Of a DNA stretch of 64,000 nt, positions 22,116 through 34,028 are shown piece after piece. The notes beneath the pieces are model-generated. The model was not told the DNA's origin and ran no database searches. It worked only from the letters and a program-made list of their open reading frames with translations. A program made the position numbers and the translations under genes. Position 1 is the stretch's first letter, and each line of letters begins with the position of its first letter. This DNA comes from Pictodentalium vernedei (Eukaryota > Mollusca > Scaphopoda > Dentaliida > Dentaliidae): the NCBI GenBank assembly GCA_031216915.1, contig CM062289.1:20190520-20254519 (forward strand). Direction: 5' to 3'.

Positions 22116-22944
22116 CCGGTTTAATCGAGCTGTGATTTATGTTTTTTTCCCTGAATTTCTGTTTAATGACACTTCAATAGCCATGATCCGCGGAACGTGG
22201 AAGTCGAAGGACATTGTAGACTGAAAACGCATCGATCAATGATAATGTGAACTTATCAAAACTTACAGGCTATCACGTTCTATTGGAGAGAGATGTAATA
22301 ATACTTTAATAACAAGAAGTAAGGAGAAAAAGAGTACTTTTTAAATTGGGGTTCAACGACACTTTCAGTAGCCAAGGATGAGTGTAGGCTTTATAGGAAG
22401 CACATAAACTTGGATTTGTAATTAGTATGAAATTAAAATAAAAAAACCCCACAGCTTCTCACCATTGATTCAAGCGACTGAGCTCTGTCTCCAAAAGTTT
22501 ATACTAAAACTTATTCGGTCGATCTTTTTCTGTGACACAGAAGAAAACTAGCTCTCAACCAGGTAGACATGGAAAGTGTTTATATTGATAATTTCTCTCG
22601 TGGGTCTAACGATAATATATGCATGGTGATTTCGAAATGTTCCACTCATTGTGTGGGAATCTGCTCATACTTAAAAACATTCTTTGGTGCTGTAATACAT
22701 AGACGCCATTAATTCTTTTCATTTGTTTGAGTGGACAACCACCGATTAGTACGCGATGAACAAAGTAACATTTTCTGTTCTTACAGTTAAAACGGAGTCA
22801 AAAACTCAAGTTTTAGGAAGGCAGGCATGTGATACATCCAATGAAAAGTGTCGGTGCGTAGAGTTCAAATATGAGTTAACTACTCCTCCCCGTGGCGGGG
22901 CTGTGGCCAAGGGAGTCAAAAACTCACGTTTTAGGAAGGTAGGT
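22116..22944. other. No gene seen
   Basis: AT-rich intergenic DNA. A short duplication of gagtcaaaaactca.gttttaggaagg appears at 22,795 and 22,915. The 83-codon ORF spanning it has no recognisable features. Confidence 0.4.
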
Positions 22945-23258
22945 ACAGTTAAAACTAGAAGTTATGTCATGAAATGCGCACACATAGCGCGTCGATCTGA
23001 GCGTTAATCTACGCGTTATGACCATAGTAAGGCCATCACATTCTGTACATATGGCCTGTGCACAAGCAATGTTTCAGCCAATGGACCTCTTGGAGGTCCA
23101 TTGATAGAAACACTGCCTGTGTTTGCTATGAGTAACCAGGATAACCTATTGTGCTTTGGATGCCATTTGATATGGCAATTGCGCGCAATTCCTACGCGTA
23201 ATTAAGCCTAGATAAGCGCACAGTTCGTGACAGGACTTCTAGTTTTAACTGGGGTATC
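22945..23258. repeat. Long inverted repeat (MITE-like)
   Basis: The outer arms cagttaaaactagaagt and acttctagttttaactg enclose a second, central hairpin (caatggacctc/gaggtccattg) near 23,077-23,105. No coding capacity. Confidence 0.65.
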
Positions 23259-24984
23259 TATTTTCTGGTACTTATCCTGAAACAATTTTTTTCTCCATTT
23301 TTTGCAGGTTTAATTTTTGTGATTTGCATAATGTTATACCGTGTTTTGATAAGAGCTCTGAGAATCCTTTATGTTCGTATAGAACAAACTGTTCATCTGT
23401 TCTTTCAAAATCTAATAAACATACTTTTCACAATACAGCCAAATCCAACATTGCGCCCTTCCTGTTGGCGAAGACGTCCCCCCTGATCATCTGATGTATC
23501 GCTGACGTTTCAACGTATTTCAGGAATATTACATGTTAACTCATATACTTACCATTAGGCGTTTAAAATTTGGTGAAAAGGTGATAGGATTGAACAAATG
23601 TTTACTCGAGTGCCAAAACTGCATATCAAGGAACAAATATGTTCCTCACTTATGTTCATTGTTCTCTGTTACTGAGACATTTCATTTGCTTTCTGATATT
23701 TACAAATCTATGATTATGTCAGTGAGATTATTTTCTCACACAGAAGTACAATTGTTACTTCAGTAGATTTGGTGAAGTCCATATCTTTATTAAACATAAA
23801 CTTACATCAATATTTACGATTAGCCTCTAATTATGTTCCCTCCATTAATGTCCTAATTTTGGCTGCTGAGCGTATCAATTTGTCAAACTCTTCTCGGTTG
23901 AAAGTAACAGATCTTCCATTTCTATTCTTGGCTCGAACATGGTTATAGGGACTGTCCCAAAAGTAATTGATTTTTTAGGTTTTTGTTCCCTATATCACCT
24001 TTTCAAAGTTTCACAGTTTTCCGTGATTTTCTTAAACTCTATTGCTTGATCCATTTTTATTTTGCATTGATAAAATTAACAAATTTGTGTCTGGTTGTCA
24101 GTGACGACTCTTGGCTGAACATGCTGACTGAAAAAACACCCTTAACGAAAAGCCACAGAAGTTCCAAAATCTCCTTGTTTGCATTACATTACATTTTTAG
24201 GTATCAGCTAATGGACCATAGGGTTGAGTTCAGTTATACATCGGCTAAATTGGGTTATTTCATGTGTATCCGTGACACTCACGGACCGATAGGGTCCGCT
24301 TGTCTTTTGTGGTACATTTGTGCTAATGTTAATTAGGACCTGGTACCCAAAACCGCTTGGATACATGACCTCAATGAGTGGACAAAATATGCATAAAGGA
24401 TTGGCAAGACTTGATTTTATGCTCTTGTTGTGCAGTTGATATAGCCTTGTCTGCTGACATTGACCATAAAATACGTAACAAACTAAATTCATCTCATTTG
24501 TTACATGAGATGTTGACTGTAATTGTGTGAGTGGAAATCCCACACAAGGGTGATTGGTGATATTCCTTTGTCACAGTATTATTACGGCTTGGTGTCGTCT
24601 CATTCAACATTGTCCCTATATTACGATAAATTCTGTCATTTGATTGGTCAGAATCCCTTGAACAAATAGCCATGGCAAATGGTCACCCAGCATCCGAGGT
24701 ATATGCGAGCGTGCAATATCCGGGGGTATGTGAGCACGTGAAACATCAGGGGTGTATGGTGTAAATGAAAGCTTTTCGCCTCCGCTGGAAAGTTGGACTC
24801 AGAAAGTTTAGGCCATATAAACTTGGTTGTTTGGGTTTCACCATTAAAGGGGAGAATAGGTGTGGCAAGGATTAGGGGGGGGGGGGGGTATGTGTATTAA
24901 CATTAAATGGTAACATATTTCACATTGTTTAACTGTCGAATGGTATACTGTACTTATTTATTTATTCATTTAATTATTTATTTA
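23259..24984. other. No gene seen; one short conserved-looking ORF tail
   Basis: Mostly AT-rich. On the minus strand, about 23,980-23,831 reads as an open segment ending in NREEFDKLIRSAAKIRTLME and a TAA. It looks like a real protein tail but has no start or context. A poly-G run is near 24,878. Confidence 0.35.
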
Positions 24985-25345
24985 TTTATTTATTTATTGG
25001 GGTTTAAAGTCACATACTTATGCACAATGGCTAATCGTGACCGTGACACTGTGAGAGTTTTACGGGTGGGGAAAGCCGGAGTACCCTGAGAGAACCACCG
25101 AGCAACGACGAGCAACTGTCAGCTCCTCAACATTCTAACTCTGTTCTAGCTCCGCTCAAGCAGGGTTACAGCGGTTGGAGACATGAGCACCATCGACGTA
25201 CAGTACGCCTTAGTACACGGCGTGATCGTGCCCCCATGTAGGCAACCGGGATAAAGTGCCTTGCCCAAGGACACAACGCGGGTCGTCCCGAACTCTGGAC
25301 CTCTTGCATGAAGTCCAAGAGTCTACCACTGAGACACCGCGCTCC
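24985..25345 (-). mobile_element. tRNA-headed SINE, minus strand
   Basis: Read on the minus strand, it has a degraded tRNA-like head near 25,300-25,345, then the ggcaaggcac block, a cgtactgtacgtcg block and a 3' end gcataagtatgtgac. An ATTTATT-type tail is at 24,955-24,995. Confidence 0.7.
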
Positions 25346-26079
25346 CTGGTATACTGTACTACCTACGTTAATACTTAATATTAATTAGTGACACATTTTG
25401 AATTTTTATTTTTTCTTCTTTCAGTATTGATCTACCTGTCTTTATTGACTGTTAAAAGTATTCTCATGTTTGTTTTTTTTACCAATAAAATATTTAGTCA
25501 TATCTGGAGAGTTACCGTAAACACCAATTAACAGATAATATGCCTATCAATTTCCCACTCTGGATGTTATCAATGTTAGTGAGAAGTGGTTCTAGAAGGG
25601 TTCTTACTATTTCTCGCAATGTTAATTTGTTCATTATAAAAACACTTATCTTACCCACTCTAATATTTAAAGAGGTTAAATGATGCTATCACTATTTACA
25701 CGTGATACCTGATTTACATACACTTTCCACATGATTTAGTTTCACAATTTCAAACCACTCTCTGGCTTTTATTTATTAAATTTCTGACAAAATCAGTTAG
25801 CCTTGGAGAACCCATTTAAATTTTCACAGTTAATGTATTGAGAATTTCTTGCATTTTTGCACTTGAATTCACGAATTAAGTTCCAGTCATTAAGGTTTTA
25901 AAGATTTTAGACTTGTGTGTATGTTGGTAAATTGCTACAGTATCAACTCTATTTATTCTCATTTGTTTTCCGTTGGTATTGCTACATACAGTACGGCCAC
26001 CATGGACTGGTCACTTTCCACGCGTGGGCAATATTTCCACGGACGCAATAGTATTAGATTCCAAACACTAATTACAAGA
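25346..26079. other. No gene seen
   Basis: AT-rich DNA with no credible ORF or repeat. Confidence 0.4.
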
Positions 26080-26168
26080 ATAATCATCAAAAATTTAATT
26101 AATGAAGCACCGGGTACAACCCGGTTACAACCCGGTGCTTCATTAATTAAAATTTTGCTAATGATGAT
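26080..26168. repeat. Palindrome (MITE-like)
   Basis: The arms tttaattaatgaagcaccgg and ccggtgcttcattaattaaa close over a short acaacccggtt loop. The match extends outward with mismatches (aataatcatcaaaa / ttgctaatgatgatt). Confidence 0.65.
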
Positions 26169-26317
26169 TTTTACTACCTGGTAAACAGACGCGTGGACAT
26201 CACTGCCCACGTGTGGATTACGACCAATCCACGGCGACTATATTGTACATCTAATATATAAATGCGAATCTACGCGTAATTTCTCTCTCTATATTTCTCT
26301 CTCTCTCTCTTCTCTCT

Positions 26318-26910
26318 CTCTCTCTATCTCTCTATATATCTTTGTTCCGGGTGAACTCCTCCGTTTCGCGACCGATCGATCTCAAATTTTGTACACGGCG
26401 GTAATTCGTCCCTGCAAGTAACATGGGATGGGTGCCGTGCTCGTGCGGGGTTACCTTGAGCTTGCCATTTATGACTTTGACCTTTTATTTCGAAAACGGC
26501 TGGGCCGATCGGGCTAAAATTTCATATGTGCGGGTATATTGACCCATCCATCATTTTGCCTTTATCGGGGTGCCCGTGCGGGGTGACCTTGATCTTGAAA
26601 TTGGTGACCTTGACCTTTTATTTCGAAAACGGCCGGGCCGATCGGGCTAAAATTTTATATGTGCGGGTATATTGACCCATCGATCATTTTGACTTTATCG
26701 GGGTGACCTTGATCTTGAAATTGGTGACCTTGACGGTTGGGCCGATCGGGCTAAAATTTCATATGTGGGGGTATATTGACCCATCGATCATTTTGACTTT
26801 ATCGGGTTGCGGGGTGACCTTGACCTTGAAATTGATGACTTTGACCTTCTATTTCAAAAACGGCTGATATAACCATCTTCTCCCGTGCAACGCCGGGTAT
26901 CACCCGCTAG
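26318..26910 (+). mobile_element. Non-autonomous Helitron with internal tandem repeats
   Basis: The right end cgccgggtatcacccgCTAG followed by T fits the Helitron 3' signature: a short hairpin and CTRR, with insertion before T. The left end is TC-rich and leads into gttccgggtgaactcctccg, a common animal Helitron start. The exact start is blurred by an adjoining CT microsatellite. Inside, a unit of roughly 110-135 bp, marked by gggccgatcgggctaaaattt, repeats about three times. Confidence 0.7.
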
Positions 26911-27603
26911 TCTCTTATAATCATATCATTATCCATACTCTTTCTAACACTTATTTGTTTCCCCGTGGAACCCTGTGAGGTGATGTAGTGCTTGTTTACT
27001 ATCGTAAAACAAACTCTCATACACTAGTAAAACATAACCTTAGTACTAATGTTTATTGATGTCCTGTAAATGAACTAAAACTGTTCAATTACTAATTATT
27101 TTTTAGAAAGCTCACTGTTCATTCTCTTATAATTTGTTGAAAACCAATTTTGATCACAAATGAAGACCATAAAAAATAATCTATCTCAGTCAGTTATTTG
27201 TAGCGTTTGTGAGGGCTCAAACAATAATGTTTGTTTACCTTATTACATGCTTTCCCATATTTATTTATTATTTATTGGTGTTTAAGGTCACTTTCAGTAT
27301 CTAAGGCTATATCATGACCACAATACAAGTATGAAGTCAAATTTGGACAATCGTTTAAACTTGTGTTGCGCACTTTAGAGAACTCGCACACTTGGTGCTG
27401 GTTACTTTAGAGAACTCGCACACTTGGTGCTAGTTACTTTTAAAACTACCGCGACTCCATTATTGACTGATTTAATTGTTGAATATTACATTTATTTTTT
27501 TAATGGAAGTATGATTTATTTGTTTAGTGATTCTTTATCCTGGGTTTTCAAAAAGACGGTACAAAAAAACCTGTTTCCTTGCTCATTTTATTTAAGTTCG
27601 GGA
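26911..27603. other. No gene seen
   Basis: AT-rich DNA. A short direct repeat (tttagagaactcgcacacttggtgct) occurs twice near 27,373-27,435. Confidence 0.4.
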
Positions 27604-28075
27604 TCCATACAATTTGTACCCATTCCCACACGTTCATACTCCAATAAAGATTATAAAAATTGCATTCAATTCTTATAATTACATTCCGTAACTGTTTAAA
27701 CTAGTTTTAACAAACAACAAAGCAGAAAGGCGAAAGAAAACATGTACGAACGAACGAGGCGAAAAACCACCCTCACACAAAAGACAAAGCGGACAACTCT
27801 GATTTTTAATTTTCACAACATTAGAAATGGAAACGAGTATTTTAGTAACGGGCTTTACTAAAATTTCACCAAAGAAACAGCATCGAAGTTGATCACTGCG
27901 AGAGGCGCTAAAAGTTAAAAACCCGCCCAAACACCGCCCGAATTACATTGTGTCAACTGCGCTCTACCGCATATGCGTGTCAAGGTTCGACCAAAGGTAT
28001 TCATTAGAAAATGAATTACATTTGGTCATGACGTTTTCATCCAGCTGACCAATGGGAATTGAGTATTTGGACCCA
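27604..28075 (-). repeat. Dispersed repeat R, copy 1
   Basis: About 480 bp, shared with 52,810-53,195 and, inverted, with 54,690-55,165. All copies keep the phrase cccacacgttcatactccaataaa at one side. All keep a minus-sense reading frame with KPVTKILVSIS and QSCPLCLLCEG. No terminal signature identifies its class. Confidence 0.7.
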
Positions 28076-28861
28076 AAACGTATAACGACATTAACAATGC
28101 AATTATACTCAGACAAACACAGGTAATATTTGTTTATATTTTTTTCTATTACAAATTACTGTAGAGAATCCACTGTTGACATTCTCTAATAATTTGTTAT
28201 GAACAATTTTGATCACAATTAACACCACAAAAATAATATAATCTACCTCAAACAGTTATTTGAGTGGTTTTCAAAAAACGAGGCAACACGTAGGAACTCT
28301 GGAAGTTGAACCGTGAAATGATAGGTCATTAACATTATTGATTTAAAAACGCATTCATTTGATGAATAACCGTCTAAATATACAAATACTAATCCACTTA
28401 ATTTAATACATGCAATCATCCGCATTGTGTGAAGCTTAAATTGGGTTATCATATGACTCGTCCGTTGTGTTCACTTTAAAACATTTGATATTTTGTTTTC
28501 ATATTGATCAGTGATAAATAAAGCCTTCCGTCAATTTCATTGGTCAATTTCAAAACTGGACAATTTGATTGGCTAAACAAAATACAACTGGGTCTCATTT
28601 GCATAATTTCAGTAGGGAGAATTTACGTTATCTGTCCTATTTAGGGTGGGTTATACTGTATTAATCTTTTACCTACAAGAAAAACGCCATTCATTTTTTT
28701 TATATTTTCACCTTTTGCTTCCAAAACAAGCAAAAAATGAAAAATTTTAGTTATACGAGGATGTTTTTTCCATGTGCCGTCTGCAACTCAATTTAGGTGA
28801 TGGGTTAAAAAGTCATACTAAGTGGCTAATTTGTGCGTGTGTGTGTGTCATATGATAAATA
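28076..28861. other. No gene seen; weak MITE-like ends
   Basis: AT-rich. 28,655-28,810 resembles a diverged piggyBac-like MITE (cttttacctac... and aggtgatgggttaa). Confidence 0.35.
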
Positions 28862-29006
28862 AAATATGGAATGAGTGTTTTTCTCATATAATATTTATGA
28901 AACTCGTCCGAATGTTCCGTTTGGGCTCGCCAGAGGCTCGCCAAAACGGAAAATTCTTAGACTCGTTTCATAAATATCAAATGAGAAAAACACTCATTCC
29001 ATATCC
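28862..29006. repeat. Palindromic MITE, family 3
   Basis: The arms atatggaatgagtgtttttc and gaaaaacactcattccatat continue inward (atatttatgaaactcg / cgtttcataaatat) to a gggctcgccagaggctcgcc centre, giving a stem of over 50 bp. Confidence 0.75.
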
Positions 29007-29399
29007 TCCATATATTCGATTGTGCAATTTATAAACATTCATCATAATTAAGTCAAATGCCATTGGTTTAAATGAACATCAATATCATAATAATGATTTA
29101 AATGAATGTGCAATGACCAAAGCATTCATCAAATAAATGCGTTTTTAAATAATGTAAATGACGTGTCAAGTTTCTATAGAATGGATGTGAGAATTTGAAT
29201 ACTTTAATTTTGTTTTAATAGAACTGGTATGAGGATATGCATACATTAATCCATTCAATAGAATAGATCTGAGAGCTCAGTGGAGTGGGGCTAGGGTTGA
29301 ACAATAGATTAACAAAAGGTCTATTATGTTAAAAACAATAGATGGCAGAAGAAAATATGCATATAAAGTGATCCAATATATATATATATATATAGTATG

Positions 29400-30010
29400 A
29401 GTTTGATAAATAACACCTTTTAGACCAATTTCATTTTAATCCACGAGCTTTTGACTGATCATAGTCTTTATCAAGTGACAGACAAAGTACGAATTGACTG
29501 GAGAAAAATATATAACACAGTCGGAGGCGTACGGAAACGTAGCGTGGCGTCCGACGTTGGGAATGTGCAAACAAGTCTCAGGGACACACACACGAAATGT
29601 GGGCATCTATATGGACGTCTCGGGAAGACTAAAATTATAGCCAGGAAGACATGAATCCTGCATCTCGGTTAAGTCCGGTATTAAGGCTATCAAAAGATGA
29701 AATATAATTTTGTTCAATTATTCTCCTCCGGTGAGTATCTTGTAGATGGCCATCTAATACTTGAACCCTAATGTCTTTTGCCGAATGATTGTCTGACGTG
29801 AAGTGAGTAGCTACCGGAAATCATCGTGGTTTTTATATATATGTGATAAATTAAATAGGGCCCTATCTTACAAAACTTGGGGGAATATGGTATATATTGC
29901 CTGATATTCCAGGTTCTATACCGGGAAATCGAACATATCCTCTCAGCCCAAATATAAGGACTGGTGTACCAGAACCGATGCCGAAGATTACCTGTTAGAC
30001 GAAAAGACAC
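29400..30010 (-). pseudogene. Penelope-like element, GIY-YIG endonuclease C-terminal remnant
   Basis: On the minus strand, about 29,820-29,650 reads as VATHFTSDNHSAKDIRVQVL, then RRRIIEQNYISS and a final LNTGLNRDAG. This matches the conserved end of Penelope GIY-YIG endonucleases (HF..DHS..D, R..E..WI, GLN). Just beyond, near 29,420-29,470, lies the tctttatcaagtgacag / gtggattaaaat type sequence often found at the 3' end of such elements. Upstream frames are broken and no reverse transcriptase is recognised, so it is a truncated copy. Confidence 0.55.
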
Positions 30011-31789
30011 AGAAGACAACAGACCTTGTTCAGTTATTCAACTGCGCCGCTAAATTTGTCTACCAAATATGAACAGGTACTTATTACTATAGAGGAAATT
30101 ATACCTCACTGGGCACATAGAACACATTGGAACTCAGGGGACGAACTATCAGAAAAACTGTATTTTATCGCCAACTAATTTTGCGAGGGGAACCCGTGTT
30201 ACTTAGCTATCGTTAGCGATTCAAATTGTAATTGCGATGCACGATTTGTAGAAAATTCCAGTGAAATTTCGCTGCTGGTTAAAAATAGTCCCTCAACGAT
30301 TTCCGTTCCGCGTATATATGTGGAACAGATTTTCTTTTCCCGCATGGTTTACTGTTGCTGTGGATGGGGATTACATAGAACAGGCGTGTAATAAAATAAA
30401 CTCCGATCCGGAAAATTGTTCATTTATTTTAATACCACGTCTTGTTGTTTAACGTCACACTGACAAAATTTACTTTCAAAGCTTTTGTTTGAATCACAAA
30501 TGCTTGAAGCACAGTTGTAATTTTTCAGTACTATGCACAAGTTAATGTTATCGAGGATTGGAAACAACGAATTAATCAGAAATGTTGGTAATTCACCGGA
30601 TCATGAATCAAATTTAATAGTGGCGAGTTGTATAGACAATTTTATCTGACGAAGGTACAAAACAGTACGAAATTTAAATGTCGATACACTGTACAGACAC
30701 CGTGATGTCTTAGTTGCAAGGAAGAACCGACATTGTCGACCCAGAAAAAACGATTTCGGGTAAGCGATCCCATCCAGTGTTGTCTTTTTCACATCAGAAA
30801 CTTGTGATGATCAATAAACATCAATGAAACATTTTACAAATGATTTTCAAAAAACTCTTAGTTTTAAAAACTCTTAGTTTAACTAAACATTACTATTCCA
30901 AGGAGCAATCCATACTTTCCTCTATTTCAGTTATTTGTTGTAACCCTAACACTGCCATGAAATACGAGAAGAAACGCACAAAATCGCACAACACTAAATG
31001 CTCTGTATGAAATAAAATAATACTCGATTCCAGCTCAAAAAAACCCCAAGAAACTGAAAATGTGTTGGGCGATTTGTCTTACGTTTAATAATGCAGGATG
31101 ACTGGATTAACATTCACAGAAATCAGCAGACCTAGTTGTTAACTGTTGGTTACAATAAGCCGAAGGAAGTGTGGTAAATTTGGTTGATAATTTACCATAA
31201 TAATAACACTTCGGCCGGCCGCTGATTTGTCGCGGTTCTCGTATGAGAAGGCCTTGGTTACCCATGTTCTACCAACTGCCTCCCTATTCCCGCGCTTCTT
31301 CTCTCCTCCCAACACTCGAAGACGAACTGCTTGATGACATCCCTTGACCCATTCTTCCCAATCTCTCCGATTAGTATATTAACCCTCTCCTTTGTGTCGC
31401 CCCCCTAACCACATGTCCTTCATTCTCCCATCCCACTTCTCCATTATACTCCCCGTGAATCTTGTTCATTTAGACTGGTATTTTGGGCATTCTATAAGAA
31501 AAGTGAGCCACCAAAGAGGCAGCAACATTCTACAATAACCAAGGTTGTGGAATCTTGTAAGAGACATCCTGTCAGCATGAAGTAATTTTAACTGGTTGAG
31601 TGCTAGAAGTCAGTATCAGGGCTTTAAAAAAATGAGGGTACCATAGCAAAATCCAACATTTTCTTTGCTCGTGTTTCATTTTCAGTCAAACGAAAATAAT
31701 ATATTGGTTATATAAATTTGTTTTATTACAAATTATTGGAGAGTGCCTGAATAGCAAATTCAGACCCCTTGAAATGTATTTATTTATTT
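30011..31789. other. No gene seen
   Basis: AT-rich DNA containing the half copy of MITE family 2 (30,106-30,143). The stretch 31,190-31,450 is less AT-rich, with Arg/Trp-rich minus-strand frames that suggest an old coding remnant I cannot identify. Confidence 0.4.
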
Positions 31790-32135
31790 ACTGGTGTTTA
31801 AGGTCACATATTTATGCACAATGGCTAATCATGACCGCGACAGTTTTACGGGTGGAGGAAGCCGGAGTACCCAGAGAGAACCACCGAGCAACGGCAAGCA
31901 ACTGTCAGCTCCCCAACTTACTAACTCCACACAAGCAGGGTTAGCATTGGTTGAAGACAAGTGCACCATCGACGTCCAGTACGCCTTAGTACACAACGCC
32001 ACCGTGCCCCCACACGGGCAATGGAGATGAAGTGTCTTGCCCAAGGACACAACGCGGCAGCCGCAGGTGGGATTCGAACCGAGGACCTCTCGGCTTGCAG
32101 CCTGCACCTCTACCTAATGAGCCACCGCGCTCCTG
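31790..32135 (-). mobile_element. tRNA-headed SINE, minus strand
   Basis: The minus-strand head (near 32,135-32,050) has box A ggtggctcattaggtag and box B ggttcgaatcccac. The shared tail block and a 3' end gcataaatatgtgacctta follow. It is closely related to the plus-strand copy at 32,640. Confidence 0.8.
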
Positions 32136-32437
32136 ACCCCCCTGAAATAATCAAACCCTTAACCAGTTAATGAATGATACGAAAAGTGTCAATCTCAAAC
32201 ATGAGCACCTCTCGTGAGATAATTAAACGACTGAAAGCGTTCATCTCGAGAAATAAGCACCTGAAGCAGCCGTTCGCACATCACTCCTCCACTTCCATTT
32301 GTGGAACTAAAATATAATTTTCTTCTAAATAAAGACGAATAGCGGCTTCAAATAACGTGTACAATTCAAGTGAAACGTGCTACAATAAACCATCTAGTTT
32401 TGTTCTTAAAGTTCCATTGAGAGAGGAGTCAACAGAT

Positions 32438-32505
32438 CGTCGCCTGAGTGCAAGAATGTTCTATGTCCCCTATGGGACATAGAACATTCTAGCACTCAGG
32501 CGACG
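32438..32505. repeat. Palindromic MITE, family 1
   Basis: The arms cgtcgcctgagtgcaagaat and its complement give a nearly perfect 68-bp palindrome centred on cccctatgggac. The outer arms match 8,520-8,660. Confidence 0.75.
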
Positions 32506-32639
32506 AGATTCTACAGAAGTAAACTGTTTCATTGCTTTCTTATCAAAAACAAAACATTATGTTTGTACACACACATCATTTCTCTCGTTCTATTATTATA
32601 GTTAACATTAACTCATTTGCAAAATGAGAATTATAAAGG

Positions 32640-32872
32640 GGCGCGGTAGCTCAGTTGGTAGAGGTGCAGGCTGCAAGCCGAGAGGTCCTCAGTTCGAATC
32701 CCACCTGCGGCAACCACGTTGTGTCCTTGGGCAAGACACTTCACCACCAATGCCCACGTGGGGGCACGGTGACGCTGTGTACTAAGGCCTACTGCACGTC
32801 GATGATGCACTTAGCCATTGTGCATAAATATGTGACCTTAAACCCCAATAAATAATTAAATAATGAGAATTA
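32640..32872 (+). mobile_element. tRNA-headed SINE, well preserved
   Basis: Starts gcgcggtagctcagttgg (box A); box B is agttcgaatcccacc. The tail runs through gttgtgtccttgggcaagac and gtgtactaaggcctactgcac to gcataaatatgtgacctta and an AATAAAT-type end. It stops 24 bp before the Polinton. Confidence 0.85.
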
Positions 32873-32896
32873 TAAAAAGTATTAATGGACAACGAG

Positions 32897-33458
32897 AGTA
32901 GGTAATAAATGAGAGTTCAACCATCATCGTACATGTACGTGTACGTGTACATGTACACCTCCATAGGATTTAGTGTTAAAATCGTGTACATGTACAAGAT
33001 TTTTAATGTTTTTTAGGGTGCTTTAGAATCCCTTGAGAATTCAAACATCACTGATTGTATCGAAGAATGACAGAAAACGCATGAAATTTGACGTACAGTA
33101 CATGTACCGTTTTGATTGAAATCGGCAAGTGAGTTTCCCCCATAGGAATCAGTGTTAAATTGCGAGCAAAAAAACGTTTTGAGAATTCTAACATCATCCT
33201 CTCGCCGATTCGAACAATCCGCGTCCGTACACGATTTTAACACTGAATCCTATGGGGGAAACTCGCTTGCGGATTTTAGATCTGAAATCGACTCGCGTGA
33301 AGAGGTGATGTTTGAATTCTCAAACCCACTGTCGCGTTTCTCGAAGTGAGACTGGCGCACGTTATTGCGAAGTGATCTCGATGAGCACTTGATGGAAATG
33401 TTTTGAACGAAGAGTGTTGTCGTCGGTGTGTTAGAAATTCGCGAGCCCGCTGTCACGT
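32897..33458 (+). repeat. Polinton left terminal inverted repeat
   Basis: 562 bp, the reverse complement of 50,957-51,518 with about nine differences by eye. It contains nested inverted motifs of its own: tacatgtac-type palindromes near 32,930 and three copies of ccataggattcagtgttaaa (one inverted). Confidence 0.95.
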
Positions 33459-33460
33459 TT

Positions 33461-33496
33461 TTGATTGATATATATATATAGAGGAGAAAAAAAATA
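33461..33496 (+). promoter_or_regulatory. Candidate TATA-type promoter of the first Polinton gene
   Basis: TATATATATATAGAGGAGAAA lies about 80 bp before the ATG at 33,561. Similar TATATATAAAGAGA sequences precede 36,283, 44,152, 44,707 and 45,381 by about 80-110 bp. Confidence 0.45.
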
Positions 33497-33560
33497 TAAA
33501 TAAATAGTCATTTAAAATAATTAAATATATCAAATCGAATAGATAATAAAAACGTAAATC

Positions 33561-33932
33561 ATGAGTGATTCTCAGGATTTTAGAGTGAGGTTTCTTTTTA
33601 AAATGCTGATGAGAGCCTACGCATTCTGCATGAACGAACTAGGTCGTCTCTTGTTAGAACGATGCGTCGGATGTCGGGATCACCTAGACTTCGATCACGA
33701 GAATCATTCGTGTCTGTGGATGGAAAGGGAAGATATGGTCGTCAAGTATTTCGAACCGGCGTTCGAACGCGTTCAAATCAATGAAGTGATCGCGTTTTGG
33801 AAGAGATTACTCTACTGTAAGAATCGAAGCAAGCCCATAGATTCGGAAGAACAGAAATTGGCGCGTAAAAGTCTGACTTTACGAGATAAGGGATGCATCT
33901 TGAAATTATTGTTCAACGAAGCATACGTCTAA
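33561..33932 (+). CDS. Polinton hypothetical protein, 123 aa
   Basis: I do not recognise this protein. It is basic and probably mostly helical, with a Cys/His cluster (CVGCRDHLDFDHENHSC, about residues 35-51) that could bind a metal. It is the first gene inside the left terminal repeat and is co-oriented with the next four. Codon use resembles the neighbouring element genes and there is no internal stop, so it is probably a real gene. Confidence 0.65.
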   Translation: MSDSQDFRVRFLFKMLMRAYAFCMNELGRLLLERCVGCRDHLDFDHENHSCLWMEREDMVVKYFEPAFERVQINEVIAFWKRLLYCKNRSKPIDSEEQKLARKSLTLRDKGCILKLLFNEAYV

Positions 33933-34028
33933 GTTTTCTCGTTGATATAAAATAAGGGAGAATAGAAAATAAAAATAAATACACACATAAATTTTTTATC
34001 TAATATTAGAAAGAAAAAAAATACAAAA

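Noticed and set aside
32640-32715. A functional tRNA gene (cloverleaf-like head with boxes A and B)
   Set aside because: The head continues into the SINE body found at several other places in the window, so it is a SINE promoter rather than a tRNA gene.
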